DNA from: Occultella aeris
GTDB taxonomy: Bacteria; Actinomycetota; Actinomycetes; Actinomycetales; Beutenbergiaceae
DNA: 64,000 nt
Assembly (NCBI RefSeq): GCF_902703175.1
Contig: NZ_CACRYJ010000004.1
Location: forward strand, 1-64,000
Direction of reading: 5' to 3'
Numbering within the stretch: position 1 is the stretch's first letter; every line of letters starts with the position of its first letter. Of this stretch, positions 50,866 through 60,350 are shown in pieces. Below the pieces are notes generated by a model. It worked only from the letters and a program-made list of their open reading frames with translations. It did not search any database and was not told where the DNA came from. Made by a program: the position numbers and the translations under genes.

Positions 50866-51624
50866 GTGGACCCCTCAGCGGCACGAGTGCCCCACCCCGG
50901 GCACTTCGATGCCGACCCGTCCGGCTACGAGGCGGGCCGCCCGCCGTATCCGGACGCGCTCTGGGCGCGGCTGCGCGCCCTCGGCGTGCTGCGACCCGGG
51001 CTGCATGCGCTCGACCTCGGCGCCGGCACCGGCCAGGCGACCGGGCCGCTCCTGACGGCCGGGCTGAGCGTGACCGCGGTCGAGCCGGGCGAACGGTTGG
51101 CGCGGCGCCTGGCCGAGCGGTTCCCAGCCGCCCGCGTCCTGGTGGCCCGTGCAGAGGACGTCGAGTTGTCCCGGGCCGGGTACGACGTCGCCGTGGCCGC
51201 CACGTCGATCCACTGGATGGACCTCGACGTGGTGCTGGCCCGCGTGCGCGAGGCGCTGACCTCCGACGGCCGGTTCCTCGTCTGGCGCACCGAGTTCGGG
51301 GACCCGACGGCGTCGCTCACGCCGTTCCGGGAACGCGTCGGTGAGATCGTGGCGCGTCGTGCGCCCGTGGTCGATGTGCGTCGTCGTGGTGGGACGGCGG
51401 AGCTCGCCCGGGCGCTGACGGCGGGTGGCCTGTTCGCGGTCGAGGAGATCGACGTCACCCGCTGGAGCGTGGACCTCGACGAGGCCGGCGTGCGGGCGTT
51501 GTTCGCGACGTTCAGCGACTGGAGCGAGGCCGAGGTCGCCGCTGCCGGTGCCGCTGCCCGGGATCTCGGCGGCACCGTCCGGGAGCACTACGTCACGCCG
51601 CTGATCGCGCTCCGCGCGATCTGA
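50866..51624 (+). CDS. SAM-dependent class I methyltransferase
   Basis: 252 residues. Motif I LDLGAGTGQATGPLL (about 50-64) and the acidic residue in VEPGE define the SAM site, and SIHWMDLD marks motif IV. An N-terminal HFDADPSGYEAGRPPYPDALW is typical of methyltransferases acting on small molecules. Substrate unknown. Confidence 0.83.
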   Translation: MDPSAARVPHPGHFDADPSGYEAGRPPYPDALWARLRALGVLRPGLHALDLGAGTGQATGPLLTAGLSVTAVEPGERLARRLAERFPAARVLVARAEDVELSRAGYDVAVAATSIHWMDLDVVLARVREALTSDGRFLVWRTEFGDPTASLTPFRERVGEIVARRAPVVDVRRRGGTAELARALTAGGLFAVEEIDVTRWSVDLDEAGVRALFATFSDWSEAEVAAAGAAARDLGGTVREHYVTPLIALRAI

Positions 51625-51641
51625 CGGACCCGACGGCCGAC

Positions 51642-51672
51642 GCCGGTCCTGCCGTCGCGGGGCAGGACCGGC
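51642..51672. terminator. Bidirectional stem-loop between convergent genes
   Basis: A perfect 12-bp stem gccggtcctgcc (51642-51653) and ggcaggaccggc (51661-51672) with a 7-base loop lies between the stops of the methyltransferase and the secreted protein genes. There is no T tract on either side. Confidence 0.65.
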
Positions 51673-51679
51673 ACCGGTG

Positions 51680-54283
51680 TCAGCCGACCCGGACCGTGAT
51701 CGGCTCCGAGGCGGACGTCCCGGCCGCGTTCGAGAACTCCGCGTGGTACCGGTATGCACCCGCGGGCCGGCCCGCAACGGCCGTCGACGCCTGCTGAGCG
51801 GCCGGGGTGGCCGCGATCAGCTCCTGGGTGTCGATGAGCACACCGTCCTCGTAGAGCCGGTACTGGGTCGCGTTCGTGCCCCACCACAGGTCGGCCGTCA
51901 CCGTGTAGTCCGGCTCGGCGACGTGGTTGTCGTGGGACAGCACCGGGACCGCCGGCTTCGCGTCGCGTACCCGGACGGTCGCCGAGCCCGTCGGAGCGGT
52001 CCCGGCCGCGTTGCTCAGCGTGCCGGTGTACACGTAGTCGCCGTTCACCCGACCGGTCAGGGGGATCTGGACGCGCTGGGCACCCGGAGAGGCCGGCGCC
52101 AGCGTGCGGGTCGCCACGAGGTTGCCGTTCTCGTACAGGCGGAACACGGTCGCGTTGACGCCCCACCACAGGTTCAGCGTGACCGCGAAGGTACCGTCCG
52201 TGACGCCGCTGTGCCCGCTGTCGGTGGACAGCGCGGCCGTGCTTGCCGGCGGCCGGGTGGCCAGCTCCGCCGGTGTCGCGAACGTGTAGGTGATATCCAG
52301 CGCACCGTCGTGCGGGATCCAGAGCAGGTGCTGGCGACGGGTCCCACCCAACGCGGAGCGGTCCGTCCCGGCGAAGCTCACGTCCCGGACGCCGTCGAAG
52401 CTGATCTGGAACGTTGCCCCGTTGCGGGCGAGGGTCAGGCCGGTGACGCCGGTCAGGGCGACGGCGTCGCCGGACCGGGCGACGGTGCCGTCGGAGAACG
52501 TCAGCACGTCCTCGGGCTGCACGAGCAGGGGCACGAGCGCCCGGCCAGGCTCGGGGGTGCGGATCCGCTGGGTGAACGCATGGTCCCGGAAGCTCATGTC
52601 GGTATCGGTGCCGAGCGCGGCATCGAGGTAGGCGACACTGAAGTCGCCGGTCACCGTATTGACGTCGGTCGCGAGGAGCACGGTGCCGCCGCGTTCGGGA
52701 GCGCTGTAGTAGGTCGGGTCCACCTCCACGACCGCGATCTCCGACGCATCGGGGAAGTGGCCCCAACCGTCGTCGGTGTAGTTGTTCAGGACGAGCGCCA
52801 GCGTGCCCATCGTCGGGTGCCAGAGCAGCCCGGGGCCCATCCGGAGCCGGCGGTACGGCCCGCCGTGCCCGTCCCGGTGCCCGAGCGCCGCGGTCAGGTA
52901 GTAGGAGGGTCGGCGGACGAACAGGTAGTCCAGGTCGAAGCTGCCCGCCTGGCGCACCTGCGTGAACCGCTCGCTCGCGTGGTACGGCAGCGCCTCGATC
53001 GCGGCCTCGCGCTGAGCGACCGTGAGGCCGAGGGGTGCACGGCTGCCATGCATCCAGGTCCGCGGCGAGGTGCCCTTCTTCTCCAGCGGTGCAACCGGGG
53101 TGGGGTCCGCCGCCCACGCTTCGCGGGCTGCGAGGATCTCGACGTCGGTCGCGTGGAACGCGCCGATCTCCGGCAGCTCGCCGAGCAGCGCCCGACCCAG
53201 AGCCGATCGGTCGTTGACCTCGCTCGGCTGCACCGAGCTCGCGAACGCCGTGTTCCGGACGCAGATGGCCGCCCAGTGGATCCACCCGGCCCGGTCCGGC
53301 TCCCAGACTGCCGCCAGGCTGATGAACCCCATCATCGAGCGCGCCATCTCGACCGCCTGAGGCACACCGGTCTGCGCCGCGTCGGCGATGTCCGGCAGGG
53401 CGACTGTGAACGAGTAGCCGTTGTCGTAGCCGGCCGGCTCCATGGAGTGGCCGGCGGGCGTGATGCTGTGCTCGAGCAACTCGGTCCAGCACGCGTCGGC
53501 GGAGGCGGCGATGGAGGGGTCGCCGAGTGCCTCGGCGGCGTTGGCGACGCCGACGAGGCCGGCGACGACCTGGTTCGTGTAGGGGACCGGTCGGGTCCAG
53601 TGCGGCTTCGACCGGTCGGTCAGCCAGACCGCGGCGGCCCGTAGCGCCGCCTCGATGCGTGGCAGCATCCCGGGGAGTTCGCCGGCCTCGGAGAGGTAGG
53701 TGTAGGTCAGGGACAGGGCGACGGAACCGAAACCGGTCGGTGACAGATGTGGGACGTCGTAGGCGTACTCCGACCACGCTCCGCTCGGCAGCTGGATGCC
53801 GAGGTAGTAGGTGAGCGCGGCCTCAAGACGGTCGCGCAGTCTGGCGTCGCCGAAGTACGGGTTCCAGGAGCGCTCGTGCGTGAGGAACCAGGTCAGGGTG
53901 GCGACCTGCTCCATCTCCCGGGCGTTGTACGGCTGCTCGGGTGAACGCCACCAGCCGTCCTCCATCCACCCGTAGTTCGGCTCCACGTCGCGGACGCTGT
54001 TCGCCATCGGGGCGACCACCGTCAGGTAGCCGGAGAGGACCTGCTCGGAGTCCTCGAACGCGGTTCGGTCCGGCGGCGCGTCGAGCGGGTCGACGAGCGG
54101 GAGCACGGTCCCCTCCGAGGTCGCCCAGACCCGGGAGGCAGGGGCGGCGCCGAGCGCCAGCGCACCCGCCAACCCGGCGGTGCCGAGGAGGATCGCGCGC
54201 CGGGAGACCCCGGCGCGGATCGGGTCGGTGTGTTGTGGGCTCCGAGGTTCGGGGTCGGAGTCGACCTGGTTCTGAGCGTGCAT
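51680..54283 (-). CDS. Secreted protein with helical-barrel-like region and two C-terminal repeat modules
   Basis: 867 residues. A twin-arginine signal (SRRAILLG) lies about 25 residues in. A helix-rich region with many aromatic residues (about 60-400), including HLSPTGFGSVALSLTY and a TYYLGIQLPSGAWSEYAYD stretch, suggests an (alpha/alpha) toroid as in some polysaccharide lyases. A beta-sandwich region follows (about 430-650). Two tandem modules end the protein, each with an LWWGxNAT and RLYE(N/D)G pattern, like glycan-binding modules of chitinases. I cannot assign a catalytic family. ATG 54283 is preferred to 54298 because GGAGGG lies 7 bases upstream. Confidence 0.75.
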   Translation of the reverse strand: MHAQNQVDSDPEPRSPQHTDPIRAGVSRRAILLGTAGLAGALALGAAPASRVWATSEGTVLPLVDPLDAPPDRTAFEDSEQVLSGYLTVVAPMANSVRDVEPNYGWMEDGWWRSPEQPYNAREMEQVATLTWFLTHERSWNPYFGDARLRDRLEAALTYYLGIQLPSGAWSEYAYDVPHLSPTGFGSVALSLTYTYLSEAGELPGMLPRIEAALRAAAVWLTDRSKPHWTRPVPYTNQVVAGLVGVANAAEALGDPSIAASADACWTELLEHSITPAGHSMEPAGYDNGYSFTVALPDIADAAQTGVPQAVEMARSMMGFISLAAVWEPDRAGWIHWAAICVRNTAFASSVQPSEVNDRSALGRALLGELPEIGAFHATDVEILAAREAWAADPTPVAPLEKKGTSPRTWMHGSRAPLGLTVAQREAAIEALPYHASERFTQVRQAGSFDLDYLFVRRPSYYLTAALGHRDGHGGPYRRLRMGPGLLWHPTMGTLALVLNNYTDDGWGHFPDASEIAVVEVDPTYYSAPERGGTVLLATDVNTVTGDFSVAYLDAALGTDTDMSFRDHAFTQRIRTPEPGRALVPLLVQPEDVLTFSDGTVARSGDAVALTGVTGLTLARNGATFQISFDGVRDVSFAGTDRSALGGTRRQHLLWIPHDGALDITYTFATPAELATRPPASTAALSTDSGHSGVTDGTFAVTLNLWWGVNATVFRLYENGNLVATRTLAPASPGAQRVQIPLTGRVNGDYVYTGTLSNAAGTAPTGSATVRVRDAKPAVPVLSHDNHVAEPDYTVTADLWWGTNATQYRLYEDGVLIDTQELIAATPAAQQASTAVAGRPAGAYRYHAEFSNAAGTSASEPITVRVG

Positions 54284-54431
54284 CTGCAGTCCCTCCATTG
54301 GGTTCCGTGCGCCCGGGCGCCCGCGGCGGGCCCCAGGTGGCGCGATCCCGCGATGCGCAGGACCGGTCCAACATGCAGTTCTCTCTGGGCAGTGCCGGTC
54401 CGCCCCGCCTCAGCGAGGAACATGGCCCGGA

Positions 54432-55688
54432 TCAGTCGATGAGCTCCTCCACGGGGATGCTCAGGTCCAGGCGCGGCAGGTCCGGCGGTGCATCGCCGAG
54501 GTCGGGCACCTCGAGCTGCTTCCCACCGGCCAGGCTGGAGGCGTGTGCGAGCAGGCCCGGCAGGGCGAACTTCGCCGCTTCCCACACGTTGACCGGTGGC
54601 ACCGACCGGGTTTGAGCGGCGCGCACGAAGTCGTCGGCGAGGAAATGGTGGGAGCCGAGGTGCCCGTTGCGCAGCCCGGCGTAGACCTGCGGCAGTCGGT
54701 CGGTGGGGTGCACCGAGGCATACCGGCTGTTGAAGTCCTCGCGGAGCACCTCGTGCAGGCCGGCCCGATCGGCGGCGTCGGCTGCCTCGGTGTCCCGGGT
54801 GTGTGCGGCGCACGCGAGGATCTCCGACACGTCGGTGGGCCCGTCCTGACGGTCGACCCACAGCTGACTGCCGGCGTTCTCCTCGTACGAGGCGAGCGTG
54901 CCGTAGATGGTGAGCGGGTTGCTGCCGTGCCGGCCGCGCCAGCCCGACCGGCGGAACTCGTTGATGCGCATCATCCCCCCGTCGTCGGTGCGCATCAGCG
55001 CGGTCTGGTTCGAGAACGGGTTGTCCCACTCGTTGCGACCAACGCCGAACACGCCGTCGTCCTCGGTGTCGGTGTAGCCCAGGCAGCTGACCTCGGTCAC
55101 CCGGGCACCGGTCACACCGAGCACGGCACCGGTCGAGTGCGTCGGGTAGAACATCGGCGGGAAGCCCGCCACCCGGCGCCACTGCTCGCCGCCGCTGTGC
55201 TGGAACGCCGTGTAGAAGCCGTGCGTCATGTCGTGGAGGTAGTTGCCCTCGCCGTAGACGAACGCACCGAAGTCGCCGGCCGCGTACCGGTCCCGGCAGT
55301 AGATGGTGTGCGGGTAGTAGTAGGAGGTCTCCCCGCTGGCGTAGACGAGCCCCGTGCGCTCCACCGTGCCGACGATCTGCTCGACGTCGGACGGGCTCGA
55401 CGCGATCGGCACCGCGCAGTAGACGTGCTTGCCGGCCTCGAGAGCTTCCAGGGTGAGTGGTCCGTGCAGGTGCCGCTGCGCGAAGATGGCGACGGCGTCC
55501 ACGTCGCTCGCGCACAGGTCCGCGTGGGAGGCGGCCGTCTCGGTGATGCCGTGCCGGGCCGCCACCTCGGCGAGTCGGTCGGGGATGAGGTCGGCCAGGA
55601 CCACCCGCTCCACGAGCGGGTGCTTGGCGAACAGCGGGATGAACGACTCCGCGAACAGGCCCGCGCCGCTGATGCCGATGGTGATCAT
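54432..55688 (-). CDS. Gfo/Idh/MocA-family oxidoreductase, EKP replaced
   Basis: 418 residues. The Rossmann motif is ITIGISGAGLFAESFIP, and the C-terminal alpha/beta domain includes GEGNYLHDMTHGFYTAF. Where canonical members carry the catalytic EKP, this has YCAVPIAS, so the usual Lys is missing. It may act as a glycoside-processing NAD enzyme of a divergent subgroup. It sits between the ABC permeases and the secreted protein, with which it is probably cotranscribed. Confidence 0.83.
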   Translation of the reverse strand: MITIGISGAGLFAESFIPLFAKHPLVERVVLADLIPDRLAEVAARHGITETAASHADLCASDVDAVAIFAQRHLHGPLTLEALEAGKHVYCAVPIASSPSDVEQIVGTVERTGLVYASGETSYYYPHTIYCRDRYAAGDFGAFVYGEGNYLHDMTHGFYTAFQHSGGEQWRRVAGFPPMFYPTHSTGAVLGVTGARVTEVSCLGYTDTEDDGVFGVGRNEWDNPFSNQTALMRTDDGGMMRINEFRRSGWRGRHGSNPLTIYGTLASYEENAGSQLWVDRQDGPTDVSEILACAAHTRDTEAADAADRAGLHEVLREDFNSRYASVHPTDRLPQVYAGLRNGHLGSHHFLADDFVRAAQTRSVPPVNVWEAAKFALPGLLAHASSLAGGKQLEVPDLGDAPPDLPRLDLSIPVEELID

Positions 55689-55727
55689 GAGTTTCTCCGT
55701 GACTGCGAAGGTGTTGTCGGCGGTCCG

Positions 55728-56669
55728 TCAGCCCTTCAGGCCGGTCCTGGACAGGCCCTCCACGAACTGCCGTTGGGCGAACAGGAAGACGATCAGGACA
55801 GGGATGACGGTGAGCGCGGTCGCCCCGATCTGGGTGTTGTAGAGCGGCTCGCCGTACCCGTCCTGGTAGCGGGTGAGTCCGAGCCCGACCGGGAACAGCT
55901 CCTCGCTGCGTAGGAAGATCAGCGGCTCGAAGTACATGTTGAACGACGACAGGAACTTCATGATCGCGACGGCGGCGATCGCCGGGCCGGACAGCGGCAG
56001 CGCGATCCGCCAGAACAGCCCGAGCCGGCCGAGCCCGTCGAGGCGGCCGGCCTCCTCGAGCTCGACGGGTAGCGAGAGGTAGAACTGCCGGAAGATGAAG
56101 ACGCCGACGATGCAACCGGGTCCGAAGATCGGCAGCACGATCAGTGGGATGTGCGTGTTCATCAGGCCGAGGTCGGCCACCCAGCGGAAGATCGGGATGA
56201 TCGTCACCTCGCCCGGGATCATCATCCCGGACATCAGCACCAGGAAGAGCTTGCCGGCGAACGGGAACCGGACCCGGGCGAACGCGTACCCGGCGAGCGA
56301 GCAGACGATGATCGAGCCGATCGTGATCACCGCGGCCAGGTAGAGCGAGTTCAGGTACTGCTGCGCGAACGGCGTGACGGTGAAGATCTTCGAGACGCCG
56401 TCCAGGGTCCAGTTCTCCGGGAACAGCGTCGGTGGGATCTGGAAGAACTCGTCCGTCGGCTTGAAGGCGGCGAAGATCATCCAGATCGTCGGATAGATGA
56501 ACGGGATCGAGAGCACGCACAGCAGCGTGTACAGCACGATCTTCGACCACAGCCGGCGCCGGCGGGCATGCGCCGAGTCCGGCGTGCGTTTGCTCCGGAC
56601 CGGTTCGGAGCCTCCTGTCACATCGCCGGCAGCACCCTGCTCCTCGGCCGTGATGACGTCAGACCTCAT
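55728..56669 (-). CDS. Sugar ABC transporter permease, MalG-type
   Basis: 313 residues. A cytoplasmic N-terminus of about 35 residues and six membrane helices; the EAA loop reads EEAGRLDGLGRLGLFWRIALP (about 203-223). It ends near RTGLKG, the usual C-terminus of the family. ATG 56669 overlaps the upstream permease end by 11 bases. Confidence 0.9.
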   Translation of the reverse strand: MRSDVITAEEQGAAGDVTGGSEPVRSKRTPDSAHARRRRLWSKIVLYTLLCVLSIPFIYPTIWMIFAAFKPTDEFFQIPPTLFPENWTLDGVSKIFTVTPFAQQYLNSLYLAAVITIGSIIVCSLAGYAFARVRFPFAGKLFLVLMSGMMIPGEVTIIPIFRWVADLGLMNTHIPLIVLPIFGPGCIVGVFIFRQFYLSLPVELEEAGRLDGLGRLGLFWRIALPLSGPAIAAVAIMKFLSSFNMYFEPLIFLRSEELFPVGLGLTRYQDGYGEPLYNTQIGATALTVIPVLIVFLFAQRQFVEGLSRTGLKG

Positions 56670-57609
56670 CGTGTACCCACCTCTTCCGGGAGCTCCACTG
56701 CAGGGCGGCGAGCACGAGGACGACCACGAACAGGACCACGCCGATCGCGGAGGCGTACCCGAAGTCCTGCTGTTCGAATGCCGTGCGGTAGAGCAGGTAG
56801 GAGATGACCGTGGTGGACCGTCCCGGCCCACCCTGGGTGAGGATCTGGATCGGCACGAACACGTCCATGGCGCCGATCGTGGTGATCATGACCACGAGCA
56901 GGATGGTCGGGCTGATCAGGGGCAGGGTGACGGACCGGAAGATTCGGGCTGGGGAGGCGCCGTCGATGCGGGCGGCCTCCCTCAGTTCGGCCGGCACGTT
57001 CTGCAGTGCGGCCAGGAACAGGATCATGTTCATACCGACGCCCTTGAAGACCTGGATCACGACGACGGTGACGAGTGCCCAGGTGGGATCGCGCAGCCAG
57101 TTCGGACCCTGGATGCCGATCGTGGCGAGGGCGCCGTTGATGCCCCCGTTGGCCGCGACGAGGTAGTTCCAGACCAGGACCCAGGCCACGGCCGAGACGA
57201 TCACCGGGGAGAAGAAGAACGCCCGGAAGGTCGTGGTGCCGCGCAGCTTCTGATTCAGCAGGACCGCGAGGCCCATGGCCAGGGTGATGTTGAGGACCAT
57301 CAGCAACGCGGCGTACTTGAACGTCGTGAGGAAGGACGACCAGACCGTGTCGTCGGCGATCAACCGCGTGAAGTTGTCCAGCCCGATCCAGTTGAACTCT
57401 CCGATCAGCGGGCTCCAGTCGTGCAGGCTGTACCAGATCACGTACCCGAACGGCACGAGACCCAGCACGAGCACACCGATCACCGCCGGGGCCGCGAACG
57501 AGAGCCCGACGGCGGCGTCGATCCGGGCCAACCGCTTCGAGGAGCCGGTCCGCGGCCCTGGGGTGCGACCGACCTTGCGGTCGGTCGCCCCCATCGGTTC
57601 GGCGCTCAT
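56659..57609 (-). CDS. Sugar ABC transporter permease, MalF-type
   Basis: 316 residues with six membrane helices (first at about 30-55). The EAA loop is REAARIDGASPARIFRSVTLP (about 215-235). ATG 57609 gives the family's normal length and lies 4 bases after the binding-protein stop. No ATPase is encoded nearby. Confidence 0.9.
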   Translation of the reverse strand: MSAEPMGATDRKVGRTPGPRTGSSKRLARIDAAVGLSFAAPAVIGVLVLGLVPFGYVIWYSLHDWSPLIGEFNWIGLDNFTRLIADDTVWSSFLTTFKYAALLMVLNITLAMGLAVLLNQKLRGTTTFRAFFFSPVIVSAVAWVLVWNYLVAANGGINGALATIGIQGPNWLRDPTWALVTVVVIQVFKGVGMNMILFLAALQNVPAELREAARIDGASPARIFRSVTLPLISPTILLVVMITTIGAMDVFVPIQILTQGGPGRSTTVISYLLYRTAFEQQDFGYASAIGVVLFVVVLVLAALQWSSRKRWVHDEV

Positions 57610-57613
57610 CGGA

Positions 57614-58927
57614 TCAGCCGGCGAGGCTGTCGGAGATGGCCTCGCAGATCGCCGGCATGACCGTGGCGGCGTCACCCTCCGGCACCCAGAGGGCGTCGAG
57701 CTCCACCCGGACCGGATCGGCGATCTCGCTCATGTTGACGTGTCCGGCCTTCGTCACGCCGACCAGTGCCTGGTCGATGACGGTGCCCTGGATCTGCTCC
57801 TCGGTGAGGGCCGGGGCGGCAGCGGACAGAGTCTCGACGGTCAGCAGCGACTCGCGCGGCGGCGGGAAGAACTGGGCGAGCAGCTGCGAGTTCTCCGGGT
57901 TCGTGAAGTAGGCGAGGAAGTCTGCGGCGATCTGCGGGTTGTCGCCGCGTGCGACCACACCCACACCGCCCTGGCCGACCACGGGCACGGTGCCGGCCGG
58001 CCCTTCGGGCATCGGGACGAAGTCCCAGGCGAAGTCGTCGCCGAGCGCGGTGGAGGAGCTGAGCTGGGACAGCCGCAGGCCGACCTGTCCGGAGGCGAAG
58101 TCGAACTCCGCGCCCGGCTCGGCGACCGCGCCGGTGTCATAGATCTGGCCGTGGAACCAATCGAAGAACTCGACCATCTCCGGGGAGTCGAACGTGCACT
58201 CGGTGCCGTCCTCGCTCCACGGAGCCGCGCCCCACGACATCCACATCGCGCCGAGCGCCGAGTTCCAGTTGGTGTAGGGGTCGTCCGAGGCCTGGAAGCC
58301 GGTGGTCGAGGTACCGTCGGCGACGGCAGCCGCGATCTCCATCGCCTTGTCCCAGGTCCATTCGCCGCTCACCATCAGGTCGCGCGGGTTCGGTTGGCCC
58401 GCGGCCGTCAGCAGGTCGTTGTTGACGTACATCCCGAACGGGCTGTTCGAGAACGGGTAGCCGTAGATCTCGCCGTCCGCGGACCAGACGTCGATCGCGC
58501 CGTCGAGCAGGTCGTCGATCTCGTACCCCTCGGTCTCGGTGAACGTCGGCTGGAGGTTGTAGAGCACGCCGCTCTGCACGAACTGTGCCGCGTTGGCCTC
58601 CGAGACCCAGGCCAGGTCCGGCGCGTCACCGCCGGCGATCTGGGTGGTCAGGGCGTTCACGTAGCCGGATCCGGTCAGCGGCTCGAACGACACTGCGCTC
58701 ACCAGCTCCGGGTTCTCGGCGATATAGGCGTCGGCGATCTGGTTGAAGATCTCGTGGTGGCCCTCGTTCGCGCTCCACATCACCATGCGCAGTTCCACTG
58801 GGCCGTCGGGGGTGTCCCCGTCACCGCCGCCGTCGTCCCCGCCGCTGCACGCGGCGAGCAACAGGGCGCCTGCGCTGAGGGTTGCTGCCGCGGCGAGGAA
58901 GCGGCGCCGGTTCGTTGATCCGTTCAT
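57614..58927 (-). CDS. ABC transporter sugar-binding lipoprotein
   Basis: 437 residues. The signal has RRRFLAAAA and a lipobox LAAC with Cys27; an acidic Gly/Asp linker follows. The mature part begins VELRMVMWSANEGHHEIFNQIADAY, typical of CUT1 binding proteins. First gene of the import operon, with a 335-base regulatory region upstream. Confidence 0.9.
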   Translation of the reverse strand: MNGSTNRRRFLAAAATLSAGALLLAACSGGDDGGGDGDTPDGPVELRMVMWSANEGHHEIFNQIADAYIAENPELVSAVSFEPLTGSGYVNALTTQIAGGDAPDLAWVSEANAAQFVQSGVLYNLQPTFTETEGYEIDDLLDGAIDVWSADGEIYGYPFSNSPFGMYVNNDLLTAAGQPNPRDLMVSGEWTWDKAMEIAAAVADGTSTTGFQASDDPYTNWNSALGAMWMSWGAAPWSEDGTECTFDSPEMVEFFDWFHGQIYDTGAVAEPGAEFDFASGQVGLRLSQLSSSTALGDDFAWDFVPMPEGPAGTVPVVGQGGVGVVARGDNPQIAADFLAYFTNPENSQLLAQFFPPPRESLLTVETLSAAAPALTEEQIQGTVIDQALVGVTKAGHVNMSEIADPVRVELDALWVPEGDAATVMPAICEAISDSLAG

Positions 58928-59262
58928 CGGAGCTCCAGTCGGTGGTTGGGCCGCATGACGGCGGGACGCCGGTGGGGGTGCCGGCGGGTGTGTGCATCGG
59001 GACGCCCCGCTCGGGGGCGATGGGTTGCCTTCGGGATAGCCATCGTTCTCATCACCTCAACATCGGCGTTGGGTAGCAGTTGTCCCTGCTGCGAGCGAGG
59101 CTACTGCAGGTTCCTCGAAAGTGTCTAGAGATTTTTGGAAGAATTTTCGGCAAGCGGTGCGGCTCGTTCGGAGGGCCGCGAGGGCGCGAAGGTGCGCGAC
59201 GTGGTGTGACGCGGGCGGTCCCGGCGCGAAGGTCCGCGATCAGGGGTGGCGGGCGCGGATGG
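58928..59262. promoter_or_regulatory. Regulatory region between the LacI gene and the ABC operon
   Basis: No credible gene in these 335 bases. An A+T-rich patch at 59120-59155 holds ctaga (59125-59129), atttttgg (59131-59138) and attttcgg (59143-59150). It resembles a patch upstream of the LacI gene (60351-60368) and is the likely operator/promoter of the ABC operon, reading leftward. A 17-mer with one mismatch (ggcgcgaaggt-S-cgcga) occurs at 59183-59199 and 59223-59239. Confidence 0.4.
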
Positions 59263-60282
59263 TCAGGCGCGGGGCGCCGTAGTGGAGTGCCTGACGACGA
59301 GCCGGGTCGCCAGCTCCGTGTGACGAGGCCGGGTGGTGGCTTCGCCGAGCAGGGCCACGATCGTCTCCACCGCGGCGGCGCCCATCTGGTCCACGGGCTG
59401 TCGCACCGAGGTCAGTGGCGGCGAGGCCAGTTGCGCGATGATGAGATCGTCGAAGCCGATCACGCTGAGGTCGTCGGGCACGCTCATGCCCACCCGGCGC
59501 GCGGCCTCCAGCACTCCGAGGGCTTGGAAGTCGCTCGCGGCGAAGATCGCCGTCGGCGGTTCCGGCTCCGAGAGCAGCGCGAGGCCCTCCTCGAGGCCCG
59601 AGTCGTAGGTGAAGTCGCCGGGGATCACCCGTGGCGGTTCGTGGTCGTCCGTGGCCATATTCAGCGCCGCGAGATACCCGGACATGCGGGCCCGGCTGGC
59701 CATCGCCGTCGGGAGCCCGCTGAGCATGGCGATGCTGCGGTGTCCCAGGCCGAGCAGGTGCTCGGTCGCCGCGAGGCCGCCGGCCCAGTTCGTGGCGCCA
59801 ACGCTGTAGGTGCTCTCGTCCGGGTTGCTGAGCGGGTCGATCACGACCAGCGGCAGACGATGGGCGTCGAAGCGGGCCCGCTGCGCGTCGTCGAGGACGG
59901 ACGTGACCGCGATGACCCCGCGCTTGCCGGCCGCCTGGATCTCGTCGATCCAGCCGAGGTCCTGGGCGTCGTTCGGGTAGAGCGCGATGCTGATGTCGAT
60001 CTGCGCCGGTCCTGCCGCGTCGACCGCGCCGCGGATCACGTCGAGGCTGTACGGGGAGTGCATGTCCCGGGCCAGGATCACCACGGGAGTCAGTGAGCCG
60101 CGGCGCTTCTTGGTTGCCACGTAGCCACGATCGCGCAGGATCCGATCGACCCGCTCCCGGGTCACGTCGGAGACGTCGGCGCTGCCGTTGGCCACCTTGG
60201 ACACGGTCGAGATCGACACGCCGGCGATGGCGGCGACCTCGGCCAGTGATGGCTTCTTGCGCTTCGTGGGGCGGTCGCCCAT
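59263..60282 (-). CDS. LacI-family transcriptional regulator
   Basis: 339 residues. The DNA-binding domain (about 10-60) has SLAEVAAIAGVSISTVSKVANGSADVS, followed by the hinge and a periplasmic-binding-type sensor (about 65-335). AGAGGAG precedes the ATG. It lies between two halves of a glycan locus and is expected to repress them until the imported sugar or its metabolite binds. Confidence 0.92.
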   Translation of the reverse strand: MGDRPTKRKKPSLAEVAAIAGVSISTVSKVANGSADVSDVTRERVDRILRDRGYVATKKRRGSLTPVVILARDMHSPYSLDVIRGAVDAAGPAQIDISIALYPNDAQDLGWIDEIQAAGKRGVIAVTSVLDDAQRARFDAHRLPLVVIDPLSNPDESTYSVGATNWAGGLAATEHLLGLGHRSIAMLSGLPTAMASRARMSGYLAALNMATDDHEPPRVIPGDFTYDSGLEEGLALLSEPEPPTAIFAASDFQALGVLEAARRVGMSVPDDLSVIGFDDLIIAQLASPPLTSVRQPVDQMGAAAVETIVALLGEATTRPRHTELATRLVVRHSTTAPRA

Positions 60283-60350
60283 GACCGGCTCCTCTCGCTC
60301 CTGGGCGGCGTCGCGCCCGTCGATCCGAGTACCAACTGTAGCAAACAACC

